A stretch of 32,324 bases of DNA from a virus: IMG/VR virus record IMGVR_UViG_3300035701_000168, positions 1-32,324 of that record; one strand, written 5' to 3'. The position numbers and the translations under genes were made by a program. The notes beneath the pieces were generated by a model. The model made no database searches. It was not told the origin of the DNA and saw nothing but the letters and a program-made list of their open reading frames with translations. How positions within the stretch are numbered: the first letter of the stretch is position 1; each line of letters opens with the position of its first letter. Of the stretch, positions 6,987 to 14,177 are shown one piece after another.

Positions 6987-7478
6987 CTAAGAAGGATCCA
7001 CGCTACACGCTTCTGCCAGATGAATGATCCTGCCTGTCACCACCCGAGAGATGTATGTCTGGTGGAATCCGAAGTCCTCTGCCAACTTCATCTGGGACTC
7101 CCCCGCTCGATAGCGACGAACGATCTCCCGAGCTTCTTTGAGCGTTGCCTGCCGGTGCTGGTTTCCAGAACGTCCCTTTTGTGCCTTGTCCACCATGTTG
7201 TCGCCCTGTGTCCCAAGGAACAGATGATCCGGATTGACACATGCTGGATTGTCCCCATCAGGGCAGTTATGCAGAACCCGTGCCCTACCTGGGATCTCAC
7301 CGTTTGCGATCATCCATGATACTCGGTGCGCCAGTTCCTTCTTTGGGCTGACACGCATGAACATGCCATAGCCCATGTTGTTCTTGTTCCCCTCCCACCA
7401 CCAGCACCCACGTGTCTTCCGCACCTTCGCCCAGAAACGATCCTCCAGCAGCTTCGGCTTTGGTCCGTACTTGGCCAT
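6987..7478 (-). CDS. Free-standing HNH homing endonuclease
   Basis: The 163-residue product has the HNH core L-A-H-R-V-S-W (residues 49-55), V-L-H-N-C (68-72), then C-V-N-P-D-H-L-F-L-G-T (80-90) and D-N-M-V-D (93-97). This is the usual HNH layout, with Cys and His residues for metal and structure. Residues 110-155 look like a helix-turn-helix DNA-binding domain (L-A-E-D-F-G at 132-137, then T-Y-I-S-R-V-V). Such enzymes nick or cut DNA and spread between phage genomes. The start at 7478 has GGAGG five bases upstream, and it sits in a perfect hairpin (separate entry). The gene lies between two structural genes without visibly splitting either. Confidence 0.88.
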   Translation of the reverse strand: MAKYGPKPKLLEDRFWAKVRKTRGCWWWEGNKNNMGYGMFMRVSPKKELAHRVSWMIANGEIPGRARVLHNCPDGDNPACVNPDHLFLGTQGDNMVDKAQKGRSGNQHRQATLKEAREIVRRYRAGESQMKLAEDFGFHQTYISRVVTGRIIHLAEACSVDPS

Positions 7479-7499
7479 GAAAACCTCCAAGTACGGACC
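7462..7499 (-). promoter_or_regulatory. Translational hairpin over the HNH start codon
   Basis: GGTCCGTACTTGG (7462-7474) and CCAAGTACGGACC (7487-7499) form a perfect 13-bp inverted repeat with a 12-base loop. On the minus-strand mRNA the loop is AGGTTTTCATGG, so it exposes the ATG and half of the GGAGG ribosome site. The stem takes in the rest of that site and codons 2-6. Early transcripts of T4 homing endonuclease genes are known to hide their ribosome sites in hairpins, and I infer a similar control here. Confidence 0.7.
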
Positions 7500-7537
7500 C
7501 TAGCCTACTTAGGAAAGGCGGTCAAGTTCCTATGCTG

Positions 7538-9358
7538 CTAGGCGGCCTTCTTTCCGAAATCCACGATCCTGACGAACAGGTCGGTCGCATTCCAGCACAT
7601 GCCGCACTGGATCACGCGCTTGGCCGCACCCGGCAGGGACCGGGTCAGACCGCCACCGGTCGCCAGGTAGTACGCCTGGCCAGGGGACGGGGTCTCGCCC
7701 TCGGACGGGAGGACGCCGTCGCAGACACCAGCCACGACCACCGGAACGATGTTGGCGGCGGGGTTGGTCCGAGCCACGCCGATGACCTTGGACTTGGCGT
7801 CCGTGGTGTCGGCCTCGTCCACCTTGTTGGCGGCGCTGATGTAGACCGGGTCACCGATGGACACGGTGCCACCGGCGCAGCCCATGTTCTTCTCGATCTT
7901 CTCGGCGCTGGTCGAGGGAGCAGCAGCGTGCGAGTGCAGAGAGCTTGCGTCCGGCGGGGTCACCCCACCTGCCGTGAGCAGGTTGAGGTTGGCAGCCGTC
8001 ACCTGGCCAGTGCCGGCGGTCTGGCTGGTCGGGGTCGCGCCGATGTTGAAGAGGTCGGGCACACCGAGAACGGAGAGACCGAGACCGGGGTTGGTCGTGG
8101 TGTCGTTGGCCAGCGTGCTGCCGTTGAGCTTGATCTCCAGACCACCACCGTCGGCTCCTCCGGCCTGGTTGCGCTGGACGCTACCGTGCTTGTGAACAGC
8201 GACACGCAGCTTGCCAGCAGAGGTGTCAGCGTCAAACTCAAGACCGGACTGCCTGGAGCCGGGGCCGGAGGGAGCGCCCTTGCCCTGAGCGTTGGCGAGG
8301 GCGTCCAGATCGACCTTGATGCTCTGGCCGGCCAGGATGAGGCCCTGATCGAAGGTGTAGCCGGGAGCGCCAGAGAACTGGCTGAACTGGATGGGGTCGG
8401 TCTCCATCGTCGCCACAACCAGCACCTCGGTCCAGCCACTGTTGGCCATGGTGAGCCCATTAGTGACGAAGACGTAGAGGGACTTGTGCATCTCGGTGGA
8501 GGTCGGCTGATCGGCGTCCGTGGCGCGGGTCAGCTTGAGCTTCGCGCCCGCAGTACCGAGCGTGGTGACGGTGTAGACACCGTTGTCCTCGTGGCCGGTG
8601 GCGTCGTCACCGCCCTCTTTGGAGACGAGGATGCGGGTGCCCGCCGTGACATCGGCCGCGACCAGTGCCACGCCATCGATCACGTTCAGGTAGCCACCAC
8701 CGTTGACCGGAGCCTCAAGGGTGTGCGTGGGGCCAGTGCCGCCACCGGACACGAAGTCAGCCGCGCTGGTGGTGCCAGCCGACATGCCGGCCTCGGTGCC
8801 GAAGATCGCACCCATCGCGCTGATGATGACCTCGGAGGTCAGACCCCAGGTCGGGCTGTAAATGTCAATGTTGTTCGAGGCCGTGCCGGTGTAAGCGATG
8901 GGGAAGGAGTAGCCGAAGGCCGCCCACCGGGCGTTGATCTCGGTGATGAGTGCCGCTCTCGTGGCGCAGTTGACCGACAGCGTGATGGTCCTGGTCGTGC
9001 CACCATCGATCTTGACGTCGAACTTGTCACCGATGGCGAAGGCACCAGCCCACGTCCCACCCGTGGCTGCCCTGCGGGCCTGGGAACCGAGCTTGTGGTC
9101 GGTCTTGAGCTTGACCGAGGCGTGGGGGTCGAGGCCGGATGCGACGGCATCGACGTATGCCTTGTTGACGCCATCGTCAGGATCGACCGGGGTGGCGACG
9201 TTGATGATGGGGTTGTGCCCGAGGTCGATGCCGATTCCACCGTCTACGGAAGGCGGAATGACGATGTTGGACACGTTGAGGGCATCACCGCTGGTGAGCG
9301 ACAGTTCCTCGGAAAAACCCTCGGATCCGTTCATGAACAGTGGTTTTACGAGCGCCAT
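7538..9358 (-). CDS. Head-fibre / tail-fibre-like appendage protein, 606 aa
   Basis: The start has AGGAG seven bases upstream. Residues 49-85 hold A-T-P-V-D-P-D-D-G-V-N-K-A-Y-V-D-A-V, a segment common in phage fibre and collar proteins. Residues 110-185 resemble a flagellin-hook-type domain (V-K-I-D-G-G-T-T-R-T-I-T-L, then I-N-A-R-W). Residues 220-350 contain D-N-G-V-Y-T-V-T, R-A-T-D-A-D, V-F-V-T-N-G and I-Q-F-S-Q-F-S-G, a domain seen in phage fibres. Residues 492-606 look like a head-fibre beta domain (G-D-P-V-Y-I-S to Y-Y-L-A), also present alone in the protein at 9849-10265. G/C-ending codons suggest abundance. It is probably displayed on the virion. Confidence 0.75.
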   Translation of the reverse strand: MALVKPLFMNGSEGFSEELSLTSGDALNVSNIVIPPSVDGGIGIDLGHNPIINVATPVDPDDGVNKAYVDAVASGLDPHASVKLKTDHKLGSQARRAATGGTWAGAFAIGDKFDVKIDGGTTRTITLSVNCATRAALITEINARWAAFGYSFPIAYTGTASNNIDIYSPTWGLTSEVIISAMGAIFGTEAGMSAGTTSAADFVSGGGTGPTHTLEAPVNGGGYLNVIDGVALVAADVTAGTRILVSKEGGDDATGHEDNGVYTVTTLGTAGAKLKLTRATDADQPTSTEMHKSLYVFVTNGLTMANSGWTEVLVVATMETDPIQFSQFSGAPGYTFDQGLILAGQSIKVDLDALANAQGKGAPSGPGSRQSGLEFDADTSAGKLRVAVHKHGSVQRNQAGGADGGGLEIKLNGSTLANDTTTNPGLGLSVLGVPDLFNIGATPTSQTAGTGQVTAANLNLLTAGGVTPPDASSLHSHAAAPSTSAEKIEKNMGCAGGTVSIGDPVYISAANKVDEADTTDAKSKVIGVARTNPAANIVPVVVAGVCDGVLPSEGETPSPGQAYYLATGGGLTRSLPGAAKRVIQCGMCWNATDLFVRIVDFGKKAA

Positions 9359-9379
9359 TTCTTCTCTCCTAGCTGTTCG

Positions 9380-9417
9380 AGGGTTTCCTTGCTGCGACCG
9401 TCGCTCTCAGGAACCCT
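9380..9417 (-). other. Intergenic hairpin before the 606-aa gene
   Basis: AGGGTTTCCT (9380-9389) pairs with AGGAACCCT (9409-9417), leaving one bulged T, and GCGA/TCGC (9394-9397 and 9401-9404) forms an inner stem. The hairpin overlaps the stop codon of the upstream gene. On the minus strand no T tract follows, so it is not a standard terminator. It may stabilise or mark a processing point for the abundant downstream message. Confidence 0.45.
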
Positions 9418-9838
9418 AGATTCCTTGTCTCAGATCCCGGAGCACCCCGCTCTCAGGATCGTAGGCCATTTGTTTCGGGTCCAGACCGTACTTGTTGGCG
9501 ATCTCCTTGACCGTGTTTTGCTGCTCAGTCTTCCTAGTGTCAGCGATGGCCAAGAGCTGCTCTCTGTGCGACGCACGAGACTTGTCCTCGGCCATGAATC
9601 GCCTACGAGCTTCCTCGTTCTCCAGCTCCTGGTTCCGCAGTTGGAGCAGGATGTTCATGCACTCGGTCTCGATCTTCACGAGATTGAGCCGCTCTAGGTC
9701 TGTCATCTTGGTGATGGCCTCGCCTGGCGGTACCGTAACCACATGGATCGCGCAGGTGTTCTGGCCTGCCACCTGATACTTCTTGCAGCCAGGGTGTTCG
9801 CATTTTTTCTTCTTCTTTACTGCTTTCTTGTCCGCCAT
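9416..9838 (-). CDS. Lys-rich protein with CCCH-type zinc motif, 140 aa
   Basis: The start is set at the ATG at 9836-9838 because GGGAG lies six bases upstream; a frame running further back lacks such a site. The N-terminus is very basic (KKAVKKKKK), followed by C-E-H-P-G-C and then C-A-I-H, giving a compact C-x4-C-x10-C-x2-H arrangement that could bind zinc. The remaining about 100 residues form long helices with many Glu/Arg, likely a coiled coil. It may be a nucleic-acid-binding virion or assembly protein. No family is recognised. Confidence 0.7.
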   Translation of the reverse strand: MADKKAVKKKKKCEHPGCKKYQVAGQNTCAIHVVTVPPGEAITKMTDLERLNLVKIETECMNILLQLRNQELENEEARRRFMAEDKSRASHREQLLAIADTRKTEQQNTVKEIANKYGLDPKQMAYDPESGVLRDLRQGI

Positions 9839-9848
9839 TGGCCACTCC

Positions 9849-10265
9849 CTACGCTGCCTGCATGAGGACACTTGTCCTCGTTGACAGCATCACAATGTCA
9901 TCGGAAACAGACACCGCTGCTACTTGAAAAAGCCTAGTTCCAGATGTTGGCAATTCCGGCGGTGTTGTGGAAAGACGAGAAGAAAGATCAACATAAAGCT
10001 GTAGACCGGTGACCAGTCCTGTGTAGAGTCCAGAGACAACACCAGACCACTGGACAACACACTCTGTGTCACTGGACTTGGAAATGATCATTCCGAAGAT
10101 GATGCGTTTCCCGATGGTACTAACGCTGATCTTACGAACTTGGTACTTGGCACCGATGCGAGGACCAGAAGTGTAGACCATGTCACCAACAGTTTCGGCT
10201 GCTGTGCAGATCGCCGAGACCCTAGCGCTGGAACCACCTCTAGCTGCAATCGGTTGAAGGATCAT
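9849..10265 (-). CDS. Head-fibre-like beta domain protein, 138 aa
   Basis: The protein matches the C-terminal domain of the 606-aa fibre in layout: V-G-D-M-V-Y-T-S (residues 26-33), a central strand V-V-Q-W-S-G-V-V (70-77), L-Q-L-Y-V-D (88-93) corresponding to Y-Y-L-A, and a closing D-D-I-V-M-L strand. This resembles the head-fibre (DUF2190-like) type of small capsid-surface protein. It has no membrane segment. GAGAGG lies only three bases before ATG. It is probably a decoration or fibre protein of the head. Confidence 0.7.
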   Translation of the reverse strand: MILQPIAARGGSSARVSAICTAAETVGDMVYTSGPRIGAKYQVRKISVSTIGKRIIFGMIISKSSDTECVVQWSGVVSGLYTGLVTGLQLYVDLSSRLSTTPPELPTSGTRLFQVAAVSVSDDIVMLSTRTSVLMQAA

Positions 10266-10275
10266 GTTCCTCTCA

Positions 10276-10599
10276 TCAGGAAATGACTCCCATCACCGAG
10301 TACTTGGCAACAGCACCTGATGTGCCTCGAACTCGGCAACGGTGAATCATAACTGGAAATACGATCGTGGTTTGCTGGGCTACAGCGAACCAGCGATCCT
10401 TTACACCATCAGCAAAACTGATCTCCAGAGTGTTGCCAGTGGTAGCTTCCATGTTGGTAACAACCACCATGGACGTGGACTGACGATTCCTGTTCGATCC
10501 CATATCGAACGAAATCTCAGATCCTTCAGGTGTCGATGCTGCGTCGGGAGCAGTACCGATCCCGGTTGATGGATGAACTGGTTTACCAGGTTTGAACAT
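10276..10599 (-). CDS. Small beta-rich virion protein, 107 aa
   Basis: The preferred start is the ATG at 10597-10599 (MFKPGKPVHP), which has GGAG six bases upstream; an ATG four codons earlier has a poor site. The N-terminal 25 residues are Pro/Gly/Thr rich and look flexible. The rest forms six or seven strands (S-M-V-V-V-T-N-M, T-L-E-I-S-F, T-T-I-V-F-P-V-M-I). A capsid decoration or head-completion protein is plausible. No named family is recognised. Confidence 0.65.
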   Translation of the reverse strand: MFKPGKPVHPSTGIGTAPDAASTPEGSEISFDMGSNRNRQSTSMVVVTNMEATTGNTLEISFADGVKDRWFAVAQQTTIVFPVMIHRCRVRGTSGAVAKYSVMGVIS

Positions 10600-10658
10600 A
10601 GGACTCTCCATCCGTCAAAGCCCCAAGGTGGGAGGGGCACATAGAGGACTTCTCATAG

Positions 10659-10680
10659 CCGGACGCCCACAGGGCGTCGG
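10659..10680 (-). other. GC-rich hairpin in an 99-base gap
   Basis: GACGCCC (10662-10668) and GGGCGTC (10672-10678) pair around a three-base loop, extended by CC/GG with one bulged G. There is no T tract after it on the minus strand, so I do not call it an intrinsic terminator. A second short repeat, GCCCC/GGGGC, lies at 10620-10638. The gap at 10600-10698 has no gene. Confidence 0.4.
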
Positions 10681-10698
10681 ATCATGCAACCGCTTCAG

Positions 10699-10953
10699 CT
10701 AGGCAGCTGGGGCAGCCGGGGACAGCGGAACGTTTGGCTTCAAGGACAACTTGCAGCTGTTTGCTTCGAGGGTCGCCTTGGCAGCCTTGGCGATCCCAAC
10801 GACGCCTGTTGCATCGTCATCGAAGTCCGTCGCTGCTGTGAGGGCCACGATCATGGTGTTCATCGTGTCTAGCAGGGCGTTGTAGCTCTTGACCAGCTGG
10901 GCCAGCTCCTGAGAGCCCGAGTCACTGACAATCTTTTGGGTCTTGAGTGCCAT
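10699..10953 (-). CDS. Small virion-region protein, 84 aa
   Basis: AAGGAG six bases before ATG gives a strong start. Residues 10-45 look helical (Q-E-L-A-Q-L-V-K-S-Y-N-A-L-L-D), followed by an acidic turn (D-F-D-D-D-A-T-G) and an Ala/Lys helix, then a Pro/Ala-rich tail. No Cys pairs, signal or membrane segment are present. Its position between the capsid gene and fibre genes points to a head-assembly or minor virion role. The family is unknown. Confidence 0.65.
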   Translation of the reverse strand: MALKTQKIVSDSGSQELAQLVKSYNALLDTMNTMIVALTAATDFDDDATGVVGIAKAAKATLEANSCKLSLKPNVPLSPAAPAA

Positions 10954-10976
10954 TTCGATCTCCTTTTAGCCCCGAT

Positions 10977-11537
10977 CTATGGACGTCGTCCTTTTGTCGG
11001 TGGCTTCTTTTTGATGGGCTCCTGAATTGCATCTTCGCTCACTGTTTCAGACTCTGCAACTTCTGCTGCAGAAGTCTGGATCTCATCTTCAGCAACCTCC
11101 TGACTTTCCTCAGGTTCCCGAACATCCAGAGATTGCACTACAGGGGTGGACGGAGCAACGGTCACTGGATCTTCCACCCTTACGGCAGGATCCGTGATTG
11201 TGAGGATCTCTGCCACACCTCTGGACGTTCTGACGTAGTTCTCCACGTCAGTCCGCGCATTCCCCGCGTCACGAACTCGAGCGATTCCATCCATCTCGAA
11301 AGCCAGAATGGTACCGTTCGCAACCGTGCTTCGGCCCTTCATCCAACGATGCTTTACTAGGATCATCGGGACAGCCTCCCAAGGATCTTGGCCAACGTTA
11401 TCCACGACCTTTCGAGAGACCGAGTCCACAACGGTGTGGAAGCTCTTTCCTGTCGCCCTTGCTGTTCCGGCCATTGCCAGAAGATCCGATACTGACACAA
11501 CTTCGTCGGAAGCAGCACTTTTGGTCATGGTCACCAT
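10977..11537 (-). CDS. Virion-region protein with acidic tail, 186 aa
   Basis: It is the first gene after the capsid terminator. The start is uncertain: TTG at 11543 has AGGA seven bases upstream, while ATGs at 11537 and 11528 have weak sites. I use 11537. Residues 1-110 are globular, with T-A-R-A-T-G-K-S-F, G-Q-D-P-W-E-A-V-P-M-I-L-V and G-R-S-T-V-A-N-G-T-I-L-A-F. Residues 115-175 are a low-complexity Glu/Val/Ala stretch, ending in a basic tail (KKKPPTKGRRP). The start overlaps a 16-bp palindrome. No family is recognised. Confidence 0.65.
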   Translation of the reverse strand: MVTMTKSAASDEVVSVSDLLAMAGTARATGKSFHTVVDSVSRKVVDNVGQDPWEAVPMILVKHRWMKGRSTVANGTILAFEMDGIARVRDAGNARTDVENYVRTSRGVAEILTITDPAVRVEDPVTVAPSTPVVQSLDVREPEESQEVAEDEIQTSAAEVAESETVSEDAIQEPIKKKPPTKGRRP

Positions 11538-11551
11538 CCACAATTGTGGAT
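11536..11551. promoter_or_regulatory. Perfect 16-bp palindrome, possible operator
   Basis: ATCCACAATTGTGGAT is identical to its reverse complement. It lies between the capsid terminator and the downstream gene and overlaps that gene's candidate start codons. It could be an operator bound by a dimeric regulator or an mRNA hairpin masking the start. I see no convincing -10/-35 pair next to it. Confidence 0.4.
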
Positions 11552-11559
11552 CCTGATCT

Positions 11560-11601
11560 AAAAAATCCCCCTGCAGAGAGATTTCTCAATCTGCAGGGGG
11601 A
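11560..11601 (-). terminator. Strong intrinsic terminator after the capsid gene
   Basis: TCCCCCTGCAGA (11566-11577) and TCTGCAGGGGGA (11590-11601) are a perfect 12-bp inverted repeat around a 12-base loop. On the minus strand the stem is followed directly by six T residues (plus-strand A run at 11560-11565). It lies 75 bases past the capsid stop and would end or reduce the very abundant capsid transcript. The rest of 11602-11676 holds no gene. Confidence 0.9.
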
Positions 11602-11676
11602 GGATGGGTGTACGAGCTTCTAGTGGCCAAACACGATCAACCCGAAGCCCCTACACCACCCACGACACCACGACCG

Positions 11677-13122
11677 CTACGTCAGCCGCCCGATGTTGAT
11701 CATCCGCAGCCACTTCTTGGGCGCGAAGAGGATCGGCGTACCGTAGAGCAGAATCTGCCAACGGTAAGCCGGCGCCAGAACCGCGAGGTCCAGACGCATC
11801 ATCGGAGCCAGTTGCCGGAACGTGATGACCTGCGGGGACAGCTCGCCCATGTAGGCGATCGAGGTGAACGGCAGCAGGAAGTTCACGTCGTTGACACCGG
11901 TCGTGGCCCCACCAGCCTGACTTCCAGCAGCGAGCTGCATGATCAGGCTGTAGGAACCCGAAGCCACCGTCGGAACCGAACCACCGGACGCCATGGGGCG
12001 CGTCCGATAGACCCGGAAGTACTCCGGAGGGAAGGCGCCGATGGCAGCGGCGTTGGTGAGGACCAACGGGATGTGCGCCCCGGCATCCTTCTGACCCTGG
12101 GTGATATCCTGATTGGCCGCCACCACTGGGCTGGCCGCCGACTCGCCGAAGCGGTTGCAGGCCGTGACGACGTAGGCGTAGGCGTTGGTTCCCGCCGAAG
12201 CGCCCTTGTTGAAGGCCGAATCGGTGCCAGCGATGCCACCGAAGGTGATGGCCTGCGGAGGAACCGGCGCATTGGGGTGCGTCGCCGCCGCCGGAGGAGT
12301 CGGGAGCCGCTTGATGAACACGTCGGGGTTGAACTCGATGTGTCCCGCCTGCGTGGCCATGCTGTTGACTGCCTGGCCGATGACACCATTGACCGGAGCC
12401 GGCAGCGTCACTCGCTCGCGGGGGTACATCGTCTTGACGAGGTCCGACAGCTCGCGGGTGCCGAGGAACATGTCCGTCGGGTACCCGTAGGCCTCGACGA
12501 TCAGGTTCGAAGCCTCCTCGACATCGGCCTCGGTGAGGGACGAACCCTCGAGGTCGACGTAGCTGGTGCTGTCGATCAGGGCATCGAGCCCGTCCCACTG
12601 CTCCGCCTCGCCGTCGAAGGCCAGGTTGGAATCAGCGGTGAAGAGAGCCAGCTCGACACGCTCCAACAGCCAGAGGATGCCGTTCGCGTTCTCGAGGGCG
12701 ATGATGTCTCCGTGAGCCGGATGAACCAGCGTGGCCGGGTGGGTCACCTCGCGGGTGGTACCCATGAACTTCACCAGCTGGGTACGTCTGACGTACTGGC
12801 TGTCCGTGCTCGGAGGCAGCTCACCCTCTTGGGTGAACGCGAACGAGCTGGGGCCGTACGACACCAGCTGGTTGTACTCCTCGACGGTGGAGTACGCTGG
12901 GCTCTTGGGGATCTTCTTCCAGAGCTTGATGTGGTGGTTGGTGAACGTGACCACCTTGAGGGAGGCCTCGAGCGACTCCACGCGGAGTGCGCTGCCACCG
13001 GTCTGGTTACTGATCTGGTAACCAGCCTCGAGGGCCTTGTTCAACTCGTTGACGTCCTGCGCAGGGGCCATGCCGAAGCCATTGAGCCCCTCGTAGTGAC
13101 GCAGTGATACTTGTCCGTACAT
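11677..13122 (-). CDS. Major capsid protein, HK97-type fold
   Basis: The gene follows the protease and scaffold genes in standard head order, has a strong AAAGGAG site before ATG, strongly G/C-ending codons, and its own terminator. The 481-residue protein has segments expected for an HK97-like capsid: an N-terminal arm, V-K-F-M-G-T-T-R-E-V-T-H (residues 117-128), the Q-W-D-G-L-D-A-L-I segment (175-183), a long helix with A-Y-G-Y-P-T-D-M-F-L-G, and a C-terminal V-L-A-P-A-Y-R-W strand. Residues about 280-400 look like an inserted immunoglobulin/FN3-like domain (A-Y-A-Y-V-V-T-A-C-N-R-F-G-E-S). A possible N-terminal maturation site is L-N-K-A at residues 27-30. Confidence 0.85.
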   Translation of the reverse strand: MYGQVSLRHYEGLNGFGMAPAQDVNELNKALEAGYQISNQTGGSALRVESLEASLKVVTFTNHHIKLWKKIPKSPAYSTVEEYNQLVSYGPSSFAFTQEGELPPSTDSQYVRRTQLVKFMGTTREVTHPATLVHPAHGDIIALENANGILWLLERVELALFTADSNLAFDGEAEQWDGLDALIDSTSYVDLEGSSLTEADVEEASNLIVEAYGYPTDMFLGTRELSDLVKTMYPRERVTLPAPVNGVIGQAVNSMATQAGHIEFNPDVFIKRLPTPPAAATHPNAPVPPQAITFGGIAGTDSAFNKGASAGTNAYAYVVTACNRFGESAASPVVAANQDITQGQKDAGAHIPLVLTNAAAIGAFPPEYFRVYRTRPMASGGSVPTVASGSYSLIMQLAAGSQAGGATTGVNDVNFLLPFTSIAYMGELSPQVITFRQLAPMMRLDLAVLAPAYRWQILLYGTPILFAPKKWLRMINIGRLT

Positions 13123-13186
13123 GTGATCTCCTTTGCGTCGTTTCGAGGTCAGATCCTATTTCGGGTCCTCTCTCAGGTTTCGGCCA

Positions 13187-14161
13187 CTAGCCCTGTCGGG
13201 CCTTCGCCAGGATCCTTGGTCCGAGATCCTGCCTCATGTCTCCGGTGGTGTCGAACTTGATGATGTCCAGTGGCGTGAGCTGCCCCTTCTCGAGCATGTC
13301 CTGCATGATGTCGAGAACCTGAGACTTGTCGAGCGTCTCGCCGCCAGGTCCACCGAAGGACTTGTTGACGAACCCCTGGCCACCGCCCTGGATCACCTGC
13401 ATCTGGCCCTTGGGACCGGAAGCGGGCATCTGAGCGACCTGCTCGACCTGCTCCATGCTGCCGGCGACCCCGTAGCCGATGTTGGCCACTGCCTCGGCGA
13501 GGCTCTTGTTGAACTCGCCCTGCTCGCCTGCGAACTGGTTCAGCGCTCCGAAGACCTGCTGACCGAGGTTCTCGACGAGAGAGTGGGTACGGGCCTCGAT
13601 CCCCTGCAGACCCTCACCGAAGGCCTTCGCCAGTTCGGAGAGGAACTCGGAGACCTCGACGCCCTTCTGGATCGTCTCGCTCTGCTGAGCAGCGTTCTGG
13701 AAGGACTTGCCGAAGAACGGGTTCTTGTCCTTGTCGTCGTCCTTGTCCTTGTCGCCGCCCTTGTCATCCTCGTCATCGTCCTTGGACTTGCCCATGCCGG
13801 GGATCGGGGGCTTGCCCATGCCGCCCGCGCCGCCGCCACCACCCATCGGACCAGCCTTCTCGGCCGACTCGATGTCCGACTTCAGGAGCGCCAGCTCCTG
13901 CACGGACAGGGCAAAGCCCTTCTTGACCTTCTCGCGGATCGACTTGCGGACGGCCTTGCCGCCACGCTCGTTGTAGTCAGTCCCGTCTTCCTTGATCTTG
14001 TCCGCGCCGGGGCCATCGCCCGGAACGTCCGAAGACTCACCGCCCGGCCAGGTCTTGACCTCACTGTTGGGTCCAGTGCAGATCTGAGACTTGGCCATCG
14101 ACTCGAGCCTCGACAAGCTCTTGTAGAAGCTCTCTCGCTGGATCGTGGCCTTGTTCGCCAT
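13187..14161 (-). CDS. Probable capsid scaffold protein, 324 aa
   Basis: The start is the ATG at 14159-14161, six bases after AGGAGG; an ATG two codons earlier touches the ribosome site. It lies between the prohead protease and the capsid gene, the usual scaffold position. The sequence is Lys/Asp/Gln rich and mostly helical, with a Gly-rich stretch (residues 106-117), a highly acidic Asp/Lys run (126-147), a coiled-coil-like centre (155-250) and a C-terminal L-D-I-I-K-F-D-T-T-G-D-M-R-Q. No enzymatic motif is seen. High G/C-ending codon use suggests abundance. Scaffold identity is inferred from context and composition. Confidence 0.65.
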   Translation of the reverse strand: MANKATIQRESFYKSLSRLESMAKSQICTGPNSEVKTWPGGESSDVPGDGPGADKIKEDGTDYNERGGKAVRKSIREKVKKGFALSVQELALLKSDIESAEKAGPMGGGGGAGGMGKPPIPGMGKSKDDDEDDKGGDKDKDDDKDKNPFFGKSFQNAAQQSETIQKGVEVSEFLSELAKAFGEGLQGIEARTHSLVENLGQQVFGALNQFAGEQGEFNKSLAEAVANIGYGVAGSMEQVEQVAQMPASGPKGQMQVIQGGGQGFVNKSFGGPGGETLDKSQVLDIMQDMLEKGQLTPLDIIKFDTTGDMRQDLGPRILAKARQG

Positions 14162-14177
14162 CTTCATCCTCCTGGTT

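Noticed and set aside
7532-9697. Long plus-strand open frame of 721 codons
   Set aside because: It is antisense to the 606-aa fibre gene and its neighbour. It arises from G/C-ending codons, has Arg/Gly/Val-rich nonsense composition and no domain sense.
10659-10680. Intrinsic terminator
   Set aside because: The stem is good but no T tract follows on the minus strand, so it is listed only as a hairpin.
11608-13107. Plus-strand open frame of 499 codons
   Set aside because: It is antisense to the capsid gene and starts across the terminator region; its composition is Arg/Asp/Val-rich as expected for a shadow.
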